From Okapia johnstoni (Eukaryota > Chordata > Mammalia > Artiodactyla > Giraffidae), in contig CM044318.1 of assembly GCA_024291935.2 (NCBI GenBank), forward strand, positions 83,028,001 to 83,092,000: a stretch of 64,000 nucleotides of DNA, written 5' to 3'. This document shows, one piece after another, positions 11,715 to 22,329 of the stretch. The notes beneath the pieces are model-generated. The model did not search any database, was not told the origin of the DNA, and was given only the letters and a program-made list of their open reading frames with translations. Position 1 is the stretch's first letter. Each line of letters begins with the position of its first letter. The position numbers and the translations under genes were made by a program.

Positions 11715-11801
11715 TGTGGTTATTTTTGAAGGGTTTGTTTTGCCTCACAAACTGGAATATAAACCCATCCAAGAACAAAGGCTCCTCCTATGCCTCTAGT
11801 G

Positions 11802-12010
11802 GGGCTTCCCAGGCGGCACTAGTGGTAAAGAATCGCCTGCGATGCAGGAGACGTGAGTTCCATCCCTGGGTTGGGAAGATCCCACGAAGGAAGGCATGGA
11901 AACCCACTCCAGTATCCTTGCCTGGAGAATCCCATGGATAGAGGAGTCTACAGGGCTACAGTCCACAGGGTCGCAAAGCGTCGGACACAACGGAAGCAAC
12001 TTACCATGCA
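11802..12010 (+). mobile_element. Bov-tA SINE
   Basis: Head ggcttcccaggcggcactag through 'gcaaagcgtcggacacaacg' tail. Confidence 0.95.
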
Positions 12011-13090
12011 CGCACACCTCTGGCATCCGGTCACACATATTGCCACATGCTTGACCAATCCACTGTGCCCAGTGTCAGACCTGGAGGATTCCATGTATAA
12101 TGCTCCCCAAGGACTTTGCTGTGAGATCATCAAGCCTGTTTCACAGAGAAGGAAGCAGACTCAGAGGATCAGGGCTAGGGTGTGTTAGCTGTGGGTGTTA
12201 CACACAGCACGCCCAAGTGGGAGCTACTCATTCAGACTTCTACATGAGTGGAGCCCCCTAGCCTTGTGCAGTGTGTCGCCTGGGCAACCAAGTCCTGGGT
12301 GAGAAAGAGTGATACCTTGCAAAACATCCCTCTACTAGGAAGTGGCCGTGTGGGGCACCCATCTGCCCCAAAGCCAGGACTGCCAGTCCCTGCGTCTTTC
12401 CTCCTACAGCCCTGGAAGGCACTTCATAAACAAAACCCATCTTAACTCTTTCAGTCCCTTGGACTGCTGCTGAGTCATCCAACTTCACTGCTTGAAGGAT
12501 TTGCGCAAGCCATCAGCCCAGGCCAGCGGGTGGCATGACTCATGATTGGGCAACAGGCAAGAAACAAGAATCAGAGAGGAAGAGTGAACAGAAAAAGTAG
12601 AGAGGACCTCGGAAGATGATAATGAAGCAGTTTGCAGAGGCAAATGGGCAGCAGAAGAAATGAGAAAGATTTAGACAATGGAGCTGGACACCATTTCCAA
12701 ACAACTCAGGCCTTTGGCTCCAGCTCCCCGGGGACCACCGTCTGGCTCAGGCCTTGTGGTCTGAGGTGTGCAGGGTGGTCTGGGGACCTGGTCATGACTC
12801 CACACTAATATCCCTCTGGCAAGAACTTCAAGCAGAATTCAGCCTGATTCCAGCTGAGGGTCTGAGGGCCAGGTGAGTGAGGGCAGGTCCAGTGCCATCT
12901 GGCTGCATGGCCACCATCTCCAAGGGCAGATGCACCTTGGACATCACCTGGTTTCCTCACCTCTCTCCTCTGAGGGTTGCCCAGCAACCCCTTGTCAGGG
13001 AGAGCCGCTCGGAACTTGAGCTTTGGCGAATCCGGCTGCCTTTGGTCTGAATCTTGTTTCATGAAGATTCACGTAGGGCCACGCAGTGCC
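12011..13090. other. No gene or clear repeat recognised
   Basis: Unassigned. A weak MIR-like segment may lie at about 12100-12180. Confidence 0.45.
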
Positions 13091-13091
13091 C

Positions 13092-13445
13092 TTTCCAGCT
13101 GTCTCTCAGTCATGTCCAGTTCTTTGTAACCCCATGGACTGTAGCACACCAGGCTTCCCTGTCCTTCACTATCTCCCAGAATTTGCTCAAACTAATGTTC
13201 ATTGAGTCAGTGATGCCATCCAACCATCTCATCCTCTGTTGCCCCCTACTCCTCCTGCCCTTAATCTCTCCCAGGATCAAGGTCTTTTCTAACGAGTTGG
13301 CTCTTCACATCAGGTGGTCAAAGTATTGGAGCTTCAGTGTCAGCATCAGGCCTTTCAATGAATATTTAGGACTGATTTCCTTTAGGGTGGACTGGTTTGA
13401 TCTCCTTGCTGTCCAAGGACTCTCAAGAGTCTTCTCCATCCCCTT
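13092..13445 (-). mobile_element. BovB/ART2-type 3' fragment, reverse
   Basis: The reverse complement of the BovB ORF2 3' end ('caaccatctcatcctctgtt', 'cttcacatcaggtggtcaaa', 'caaggactctcaagagtctt'). BovB is an RTE-clade LINE abundant in ruminants. Confidence 0.9.
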
Positions 13446-14063
13446 GTGGGCTCTTACTCAGTCCTTACAGAAGTCTGCCCCACACCCCAGCAACACCACT
13501 GTTCCCTACCACACACACCCTCAGGATTCAGGGATGTCAGCTTATGATGTTTATGGGAACATCTTCCAGATGAATGTCATGGGTCCCTTGGGAGGCACTC
13601 AGACCAACACAATTTCCTCCTCCTTTTAACCCACAAGTAAACTGTCCAAATGATCCACTTCCTGACCCTCATCTGCTGGGAGCACTGAAACTTTAGAAGG
13701 AGTTAGGTCACCCGGAGGTGACAGGAGACAAGTCGTAGGAGTTCTGGAGGACGGGCTTGGAGAAGGACACACTCTCAGCCTATAGACAGATGTCCTCCTG
13801 TGTTAGCCGTTCATACCCTCCAAAGGCTTTCCAAAAGCTTCCTCTCAAACTGCCAGTCTTTGGGCATCTGAGCCACACCCAGCCCTCCCACCTGCTCTCC
13901 CTGCCCCCCATGGTTCACAGGAGTTTCCTCCCAATTCACTGAGCACCCTGGTGCTCTGGGTCACCTCTTCTGCTTACGGCAAGGGCTGGCTTTCTCTCCT
14001 GTTCCATCTCCTTCTTTCCCATCAGCATGCAGGTCTGAACAGGCATTAAGTGGCTCAGCTAAA
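13446..14063. other. No gene or clear repeat recognised
   Basis: Spacer between two oppositely oriented BovB fragments. No coding evidence. Confidence 0.5.
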
Positions 14064-14360
14064 CCAGTCCATCCTAAAGGAAATCAACTGAAAACATTCA
14101 TTGGAAGGACTGAGGACAAAACTGAAACTCCAGTTCTTTGGCCACCTGATGCAAAGAGCCGACTCATTGGAAAAGACCTAATGCTGGGAAAGATTGAAGG
14201 CAGGAGAAGGGGGCGACAGAGAATGAGATGGTTGGATGGCATCACTGACTCAGTGGACACGAGTTTGAGCAAACTCCGGGAGATAGTGAAGGACAGGGAA
14301 GCCTGTCATGCTGCAGTCCATGGGGTGGCAAAGAGTCGGACTCAACCAACTGAACAACTC
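14064..14360 (+). mobile_element. BovB/ART2-type 3' fragment
   Basis: Plus-orientation BovB 3' end ('tggccacctgatgcaaagag', 'atgctgggaaagattgaagg', 'aagagtcggactcaaccaac'). Confidence 0.92.
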
Positions 14361-15089
14361 TGTCTCCTACTCCACTCCAAACAGACCTCATGACTCCAAC
14401 AAGGCTGCTCCTGTCAAGGTCACACATGGGCTCCATGTAGCCAGTTGAGTGATCCCCCCTCTGTCTTCATCCCAGCCTCTCAGCAGCCTTCCCAGTAGGC
14501 TGCTCCTTCCTGCTGAGACGCCGCCTCCCCCTTCCTGCTAAGATCCACACTTCCTGAGGTTCCCTCCTGCTCTTCTGTGCTCCTTCCTGGCCCCTTTTGC
14601 TGACTCCTCCCCTTCTTCCTGACCCTCACTGAGGGCATCTCCAGGGTCTGCTCTGAGTTGCCTCCCCTTTCTCTCCGCACATTCTTCCCGGGTCATCTCA
14701 TCTTTCCTATCTCCAGGCTCTAAATGCCTTGTATTTGACCCCTGGGTCGATATCTCCTGCTTTCATCTCCTGGAATTTCAGATTTCTAGATCTTATTGAC
14801 ATGGCTCCTCAGATGCGTAAGTGTGATCTCAGACTTAAGAAGCCAGAATTCTTCGTTTGCCCCCACCCCCTACCTGCAGCCTGCATACTTCCTGCATCTC
14901 CTCCATTTCTCTAATCATCACTCCAACACTCACCCAGATTTTCAGGCTAGAAATCCAGGAGACTTTGTGGCATCCCCTCTTTTCCTCATTCCCTACTTGA
15001 ATCCTATCTGAGTCCTATCTTACCCCCCACTTTGGGGTGGACCTCAGCACCCTAATCTCCAGGAATCTTCAGCACCTCCTAATGGGTAT

Positions 15090-15220
15090 CCAGAGGAGGG
15101 CATGACAACCCACTCCAGTGTTCTTGCCTGGAGAATCCCCATGGACAGAGAAGCCTGGTGGGCTACAGTCCATGGGGTTGCAAGAGTCGAACACAACTTT
15201 CAAGTGACTAAACACAACGG
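15090..15220 (+). mobile_element. 5'-truncated Bov-tA SINE
   Basis: Starts in the middle of the element ('cccactccagtgttcttgcc') and ends 'ttgcaagagtcgaacacaac'. Confidence 0.9.
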
Positions 15221-15268
15221 ATATCCTGCTGCAACTCTTGGAGGCAGAATTTTAAAAACACTAGATGT

Positions 15269-15475
15269 GGGACTTCCCTGGTGGTCTGGTGGCTAAGACT
15301 TAGCTTTCCAATTCGAGGGGTGTGGGTTTGATCCCCGGTTGTGTAGCTAAGATCCCACATGCCTTGTGGCCAAAAAACCCAAAATATAGAACAGCAGCTA
15401 TATTGTAACAAGTTTCATAGAGACTTTAAAAATTGTCCAAGTAAAAAAATAAAATTTTAAATTAAAAAAAAAAAA
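15269..15475 (+). mobile_element. CHR-type SINE
   Basis: Head gggacttccctggtggtctg; 'gatccccggttgtgtagcta'; A-rich end at 15465-15474. Confidence 0.88.
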
Positions 15476-15571
15476 GGCTCCATGCTTCTAATGTAGGGGG
15501 CATGGGTTCAAACCCTGGTTGGGGAAGTTCTACATGAATTGTAGCCAAAAAAAAAAAAAAAAAAAAAAAAA
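15476..15571 (+). mobile_element. CHR-type SINE fragment with long A-run
   Basis: Lacks the head; begins 'ggctccatgcttctaatgta' and ends in a run of about 25 A (15547-15571). It directly abuts the preceding SINE's tail. Confidence 0.8.
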
Positions 15572-16261
15572 CAACCCAGCAGCGGGGGTGGGGTGGGGTG
15601 GGGGACAGAAAAGAAAATATATGTAATAAAATAACTTGACAAAAATTCCTTCATAGGTATGCAGAAAAATACAATAGAGCATTGTGGTAAAATACATATT
15701 AAAATAAATAAAATTAAATGCATTATTAATACGTCTCTCAGCCTAAAACCCAAAGCTTAAAACCACATTTACAATAAAACCCAAATTTTATCCTGGCCTG
15801 CCAGGTCTCTAGGCCATCTCCCTCTCAGCCTTACCTATGTCCCTAAGCCACCCTCCCCTGGCTCAAGCTTTGCCCACCACGCAGCTGTGTCTGCTCCTTA
15901 AACACCAACTCGGGCTTGGTTGTCCGCGTTCCTCTCCTTGGAACGGACTCCCCTCATCTTGGCATCAGGAGTCCCTTCTTAAATGTCCTCTCCCCATCCG
16001 CACCCTCTGTCATCTCCTCCCATTTTCATTCTCTGCTGCGCCCTGGACATCACCTTCCTCGTTGTCCTGTTTGGAGATTTGTTTGTTTGTTCGCTGTCTG
16101 TCTTCCCAGGCTCTCTCACCATGGTCTCACCAGCGCTCGCAGGAGTGACTGAACCTTGCAGTAACCAGGAAGCACTTGAGTGAACTCAGAACCGACAAAT
16201 GCTTGTATTGACCCAAACCAAGGGGAATCAAGCTATGAAGGCTCTTTCAAAAACAGACATC

Positions 16262-16402
16262 CTGGGGCTCCCCTGGAGGTCCAGTGGTGGAGACTATGCT
16301 CCGAGTGGAGGGGGCCCCAGTTCCCTCCTTTGTCAGGCAACGAGATCCCACATGCTGCAATTAAGACGCAGCATGGTCAAATAAATTTTTTTTAAAAAGA
16401 AG
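16262..16402 (+). mobile_element. CHR-type SINE
   Basis: Diverged head ggggctcccctggaggtcca, 'gagatcccacatgctgcaat', A/T-rich tail. Confidence 0.8.
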
Positions 16403-16698
16403 AACACCCCCAAAAGTTATCTGAGAGCTAAGCAGCCTGTAAGAGCAGGGAGATTACCATTCCTCTGTCCCCAAAGACAGATGATCAATGAAAGGCATAT
16501 CCAGACGACCAGTCAGGGACAAATTCTTCCAATTCCTCCTCTAAATCAGTCTCATCGTTGCCATTAGCTCCCTTTACATTACAGAGCTGGTCTGAGCTCC
16601 GAGGTAGATCAATGACACCGGGAATCACAGAATGAGTGGGCCCATCGTACAATCCTCAGGCTCAAACTTCAAGGAATTGTGTGTTTGCTCTTTAACCC

Positions 16699-16968
16699 TG
16701 GGGCTTCCCTCACAGCTCAGTTGGTAAAGAATCTGCCTTCAATGCAAGAAACCCTGGTTCGATTCCTGGGTCGGGAAGATCCACTGGAGAAAGGATAAGC
16801 TACCCACTCCAGTATTCTTGGGCTTCCCTTGTGGCTCAGCTGGTAAAGAAACCACCGCAATGCGGGAGTCCTGGGTTCAATCCTTGGATGGGAAGGAGAA
16901 GGGAAAGGCTACCCACTCCAGTATTCTGGCCTGGAGAATTCCATGGACTATACAGTCCATGGGGTCAC
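16699..16968 (+). mobile_element. Dimeric Bov-tA SINE
   Basis: A first head and body (16699-16819) is followed directly by a second head (ggcttcccttgtggctcagc at 16821) and the full tail. This is the two-unit Bov-tA subtype. Confidence 0.92.
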
Positions 16969-17945
16969 TCTTGTGCTGGCCACTCAGTGCTGTGCAATGA
17001 GTGATAGCTTTACGACTGCGCCATTCATCAACTGCCTGGGTTTTCTTTCATCCAGATTTGGATTTTGATCTGTCATTTTTCTATAATTATCTGTCAGGAT
17101 TATATTTCAGTAGGAAAACTTATTTGAAGTCAAAAGTATAGGTCTTAAATTTGGACGTTAAAAAAAAATGCACCGAGACAAGCAAGGTTCCATGAACCTC
17201 TATCGTATAATAATCCAGAGGTCAGAGTGGCCCACAGCTCTGCAGAGTCAAAACTTACTGCTATTATTGTTCAAAGAGATGATCTCTTTGGATGTATGAT
17301 GAGCACAGTCTAATAAGGAAGAAGATCTGGGCTTGTTAAGTGAAAAATAGGCAGGACTTTCCCCTTAGAGATCGGTTTTGCTCTTTGATATCAGTTGGAA
17401 CTCTCAGACCCCCTTTGACACAGAACCAGAGACTTTCTCCTTAAAATTCATATTTTAAAATCTTAATTCAGTTTATGATGTGTGTTAGCTTAAAGCCTGA
17501 TGAGGATAGCATAATTCATGTTAAACTAAATACATCCAGATGTGGGTGCTGTGACCGTCCCGTTGCTCCTGGGTGACATCTTGCTTGAGGACACGTTGCT
17601 CCTGAATGACTGGGGACGAGTCATTCATTGCACCCACAACCAGAGTCCTGCTGAGAAGGCTCTGAGCTCTCTGTGGTCTGTCACCTTATCTTCCATCTGT
17701 TCTGTCAACTCCAACCTAACTCCCTGCCCAGGGCCGGGCCCTCATCGCTTCTCCCTGGCAACACTCACCTGTCCCACTGCCCAGACACCGCACCCTCTGG
17801 ACAGGCATCTGGAGCCCAGCCTTCCCCTTGCAGCCCCTGTGACTGGTGTGCAGGACGAATGCAATCACCATGTTAACACTTACCTGACAGGGGAAGATGC
17901 CTAGAAGAGAAGTCTTTAAACTGGAGCAGCTATGACCTTCCCTAT
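16969..17945. other. Repeat-poor, AT-leaning block; no gene recognised
   Basis: About 1 kb without recognisable repeats. Contains a short perfect palindrome at 17272-17290. No coding evidence; could hold non-coding conserved elements. Confidence 0.4.
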
Positions 17946-17949
17946 GACA

Positions 17950-18092
17950 GAGGGTGGAATGGTTGGATGGCATCACTGACTCAATGGACATGAGTCTGAG
18001 TAAACTCCAGGAGTTGGTGATAGGGAAGCCCGGCATGTTGCAGTCCATGGGGTCACAGAGTCGGACATGACTGAGCGACTGAACTAAATTTA
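17950..18092 (+). mobile_element. BovB/ART2 3' tail
   Basis: 'ggttggatggcatcactgac', 'gagtaaactccaggagttgg', 'cagagtcggacatgactgag'. Confidence 0.92.
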
Positions 18093-18099
18093 TGACCTT

Positions 18100-18575
18100 C
18101 CCCCTTCACACCCTGACCTTCATTCTTCCCACCTTGACCTTCCTCCTTCCCACCTTTCCAATTTCCCTTCATCACTCCTCACCTTCTGTCTAGACCTTCA
18201 CTTCAGCTCCACTAGACCACAGGTGGCTCCGTGTCTTCCTCGCTTTATCCACACCACGGTTGTCTTTATACAGAATGGTGTTTTCTCCCTTGCCCACCTT
18301 CCCGCCCAGCTCACATCTACTCATCCCCCAGAGCGTAGCATCACCTCTGCTGGTGAGTCTCCCAGGTCCTCAGACCTGGCTCCAGGCTGCTCCTCTCTGT
18401 GCCCATCATCCCCGGTGCATACATTGTGTTCCCAATAAAATACTTTCTGGTCCACTTGCCCCAGATACACGGTGATCTAGTTGAGGGCAGGGTCAGAGTG
18501 CTTTCTGGCACAGAACAGACACTCAACAAAGGTTAACCGAATGAAGGTTGGATGGATGGATGAATGAGCCAGGGC
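18100..18575 (+). mobile_element. L2-like fragment ending in ATGA/GGAT repeats
   Basis: The 3' phrases 'gttgagggcagggtcagagt', 'cagacactcaacaaaggtta' and a GGATGGATGGATGAATGA end match the L2 3' terminus. Confidence 0.55.
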
Positions 18576-19590
18576 CTGTTATTACAGTGACTACCAACAA
18601 TTTTTTTTTTAAATGCCAGCTCCTGTCATCTGGACCAAAAGGATTCAGACAAGCAGCCAGTGTCCGGGCTGGAGCAGAGCTGCAGAGGGGAGGTAGATTC
18701 ATTTGTTGGGGCCGCCACACAGGTGGACACAGGAGTCAAAGGGAGAAGCCGTCTTTATAGCACCAAACCGGGGGCTCTAACTTGCATTTCAGGGAGGAAG
18801 ACAATTTTCCTGACCTACTGACATTTGCTGGAAGGGGCTGTGAACTGTACCGAAAGAAGATAGGGATTGGAAAAGGAATCTGAAAGCAGAGATGTAAAGA
18901 GCTATTGTATTTAAAAATAATGACCGAATTAAAGGAGAGGCCGTGAGGTATATGAACAACCCACTCTTTCAACACAAGACCACCGGGGAGACACCCACAG
19001 ACGCCGCAGGGTCTAAGCCCTGAGCCACAACCTCAAGAGCTGGGAGGCGGGGCTTCCTTCTGGAGGAGCTCCAGGAGGAATTCTGAGCCATCAAGCTTGC
19101 TTCAGGGCAGTCGTGGGATGGACCAGCCGCTGACATCGCCAAGTTCCTGCGGCAATAGAAGAACAGGCAGTGACTACCCACAGGAGGCCACTCAGTCTGA
19201 TGGCTGGGCTTTTCAAGGTGTGTCCCAGGGATGCCCCCACGTGCCAGGTGCAGGACATCAACACTGCAGGAGCAGAAACTGAATATCGAGAGTTGACCAG
19301 ACATTGGAACAAATTCAGGTTAGCACAATTTCCAAGAGGCCAGTGTGTAGACTGGCACAAGCTACATGTTCAGTGACATCCAGAAATAAACTGCTGCATC
19401 CCCTGCAGGACTCATGTCTGTGACGATCTCATGATCTCACTAGAGGGAGACCTCAAGGAGGTCACACTGTCGGGTGAGGGGCAGAAGGAGCATAATGCCC
19501 AGGAAAGGCTGCTGCCTGGGGGAACCTGAAGGCCAAGAGACTCTGCCAGCCAGTGCCCCATCTTCACTGTAAAGTAGGCTCTAACCAACC
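18576..19590. other. No gene or clear repeat recognised
   Basis: About 1 kb. An open frame of 111 codons (18969-19304 -) overlaps others and shows no domain. Confidence 0.5.
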
Positions 19591-19591
19591 A

Positions 19592-19805
19592 GGCGCTTTA
19601 CTGGTGGATCAGATGATAAAGAATCTGCTTGCAGTGTAGGAGACCTGGGTTCCATCCCTGGGTCGGGAAGATCCCCTGGAGGAGGAAATGGCAGCCCACT
19701 CCAGTATTCTTGCCTGGGAAATCCCATAGACAGAGGAGCCTGGCGGGCTACAGTCCATGGGGTCGCAAAGAGTCGGATATGATTGAATGACTTTCACTTT
19801 CCCTT
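19592..19805 (+). mobile_element. Bov-tA SINE
   Basis: Head gcgctttactggtggatcag (diverged), otherwise complete to 'aagagtcggatatgattgaa'. Confidence 0.93.
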
Positions 19806-20397
19806 TCTCCCTGCCTCAGACTGGACATAGGGGATGAGGTTGAAGACTTCCGGAAACAACCCCATTTACTCAGTGTCACAGTTTGTTTGCTCCCAGAAGC
19901 AGTCACAGAGACAAAGACTTGAGTGAAGATAGTTTTTTTGGAAGGTGATCCCAGGAAGCACAGGGGAGGAAGTAAGAAGAATGAACAAGAAAGAAAAGTC
20001 AATGAAGGTTCATTGATGGTCGGGATGCTCCTTGGTCACCCCTGGGGGTCACCTGAGATATCAGATGGACATGGTCAGTACAGCATTTTCCCATTGATCC
20101 TCTTGCTCAATGGTTGAAGTTTATCCCTGGAGGGAATTGCACTTGCTCTCCTTTCCCTTCCAAGCTATACCTGTGTTCCCCCAGGCATGCCTCAAGGCCC
20201 AAGGAAACCCTTCAAGCACACAGGAAGGGAGAGAAACCAGAGTTCAAGGTGGGGCGTTGTCAGGGGCTGGAAATTGTCTGCAGGTACAGAACAATTCATG
20301 TGGGCCCATGGATGATGCTACAGCTAGTTATTCTCAGATCCCATGGGTCACACATTTACAGTCAGATAAACTGCTCCATAAATGGCTAATTTGCTAA
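19806..20397. other. No gene or clear repeat recognised
   Basis: Unassigned stretch of about 0.6 kb. Confidence 0.5.
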
Positions 20398-20600
20398 TCA
20401 GTTCAGTTTAGTCATTCAGTCATGTCCGACTCTGCGATCCCATGGACTGCAGCATGCCAGGCTTCCCTGTCCATCACCAACTCGAGGAGCTTGCTCAAAC
20501 TCATGTCCATTGAATCAGTGATGCCATCCAACCATCTCATCCTCTGTCATCCCCTTGTCCTCCTGCCTTCAACCTTTCCCAGCATCAGGGTCTTTTCTCG
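20398..20600 (-). mobile_element. BovB/ART2 3' tail, reverse
   Basis: 'cagtcatgtccgactctgcg', 'gatgccatccaaccatctca', 'cccagcatcagggtcttttc'. Confidence 0.93.
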
Positions 20601-21306
20601 ACTCTTTTTTCTTCCCCTTGAAGAATAATCTCCCAATGACCTCTGTTCAATCCACTAGATCAGTTTCTTGGTCTCACCACATTTAGCCAAGTCATTCAAC
20701 TCCAAGACTAACAGTGATATTCCTTTATAACAGTTCTTTTCTTCATAATATTTTTATTCACCATTGGCTATAAATGATTCATAACTTGATTCTCCCCACC
20801 TGTCACAAATATGAATTTTCAGTTCATTTTAAAGATTAATCTTTAAACTTAAACCAGCCCCTAAAAAAGTAGTGATATTTTAAATAAACTTGCAATTCAT
20901 TTCTATTTTAGTTCAGAGATTAACAGACCTACCCAAGATTTAAGATGTTATCTTTTTAACCAATGAATATCTTAGAATTAGATATTTATTATTGACCTTA
21001 ATGAAAGCTTTAAAAATTACTAATTTGGCCTAAATTACAATCAAGTCAAAATTTTCCAAATTAAGATGTGATACTGAAATACCACTCCTGTCAGCTATGA
21101 TATAATTATGAAGTCAGTCAACCTACTATTTGTTTAAAGTATTCATTCAACCACCTTATAAACTATTAATTTTTAGGAAAAGTTCATTGGCAAAGCTCAA
21201 GCTTCTGGAGTATATTCTTTGTTCACCCTCCACCTACAGATGACAGAGACAAAGTTTCTCATGCCTGCTACCTTGAGCTGGAGTGTAATTATGGAAAGAG
21301 GGGACT
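20601..21306. other. AT-rich block, unassigned
   Basis: About 0.7 kb of AT-rich DNA without a recognised repeat signature and without open frames worth naming. Confidence 0.45.
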
Positions 21307-21648
21307 GGGATTTCCCTGGTGGTTCAGGGGTTTAAGACTCCCTGCAGTGACAGCAGTTGGGGAACTAACCAGGGATCAAATGGACTTCCCTGGTGGCTCA
21401 TATGGTAAAGAATCTGCCTGCAATACAGGAGACCAGGGTTCTATCCCTGGGTCGGGAAGATCCTCTGGAGAAGGAAATGGCAACCCACTCAAGTACTCTT
21501 GCCTGGGAATTTCCATGGACAGAGGAGCCTGGTGGGCTGCAGTACATGGGATCTCAAAGAGTCAGACATGACTGAGCCACTAACACTTTCTTTTCTTTGG
21601 GGCACTAAGATCCTGCATGCCACATGAAGTGGCCAAAAAAAAAAAAAG
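21307..21648 (+). mobile_element. CHR-type SINE split by a Bov-tA
   Basis: The CHR head and body are at 21307-21380; the remainder ('ggcactaagatcctgcatgc' plus A-run) resumes at 21600-21648 after a complete Bov-tA. Confidence 0.88.
21381..21597 (+). mobile_element. Bov-tA SINE nested in CHR SINE
   Basis: Complete: gacttccctggtggctcata through 'aaagagtcagacatgactga' and 'gccactaacac'. Confidence 0.95.
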
Positions 21649-21960
21649 GAACCATAATTAAAAGCAAACCCCAAAGCAAAGATGCAGGTAGATTCTGAGA
21701 ACAGCCGTGGAAACCAGGGGTGATGCTGCCCCTTCCCATAGCAAGTGGCTGCCAGGGGCCCCTGGGAAGAAGGTCAGGAGGGGCCAGGCAGTCAGGCCCG
21801 TGAGCTTTTGCGTTGACCCTGCTAGGGGTTCCTTCTAGAACAGAGCACACAAGGAGGAGAAACCTCAGGGAATGGAATATATTTGATTAGGGACAATAGA
21901 GACAAAGACAAGAAGATCCAGACCTCAGTGGGAAAGGGGAATGGATCCCAGAAACTTTGC
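21649..21960. other. No gene or clear repeat recognised
   Basis: Short unassigned stretch. Confidence 0.5.
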
Positions 21961-21964
21961 TCGG

Positions 21965-22320
21965 GAAGCAAGTTGCCATATGTTTTTCTTTCAATTGGGA
22001 TATAGTTGCTCCACAAAGTTGGGTTAGTTTCTGCTGTACAACGGAATGAATCAGCTATATTTATAGGTAGAGTCGGACACTACTGAGTGAGTAACACACA
22101 CACGCACACAAATCTCCCTCCTGGACATCCCTCCCTCTTCCCTACCTCCATCCCATCCATCTAGGTCACCACAGAGCACCCAGCTAAGTTCCTTGCATAA
22201 ACTGATACAGCCTCTATGGAGAACAGCACAGAGATTCCTTAAAAAACTAAAAATAGAGCTACCATGTGACCCAGCAATCCCCCTGCTGTGCATATACCCC
22301 GAGAACACCATAATTTAAAA
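21965..22320. mobile_element. Rearranged L1 3' fragments (reverse then forward)
   Basis: 21965-22065 reads as reverse L1 ('ttgggttagtttctgctgta'). 22090-22200 resembles reverse L1 ('tccatctaggtcaccacaga'). 22205-22310 reads as forward L1 ORF2 ('ctaaaaatagagctaccatg', 'gacccagcaatccccctgct'). The switch of strand suggests a 5'-inverted insertion. Confidence 0.6.
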
Positions 22321-22329
22321 AAAAACACA

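Larger units (their letters stand above)
14700..16170 (+). mobile_element. L2-like LINE remnant, interrupted by three SINE insertions
   Basis: 14700-15089 and 15780-16170 both follow the L2 3' region: 'tttgacccctgggtcgatat' and 'gctagaaatccaggagactt' in the first part; 'cttaaatgtcctctccccat' and 'gtttgtttgttcgctgtctg' in the second. Assignment is by overall resemblance. Confidence 0.5.

Noticed and set aside
13054..13629. 191-codon plus-strand open frame
   Set aside because: Mostly antisense BovB 3' sequence; not a gene.
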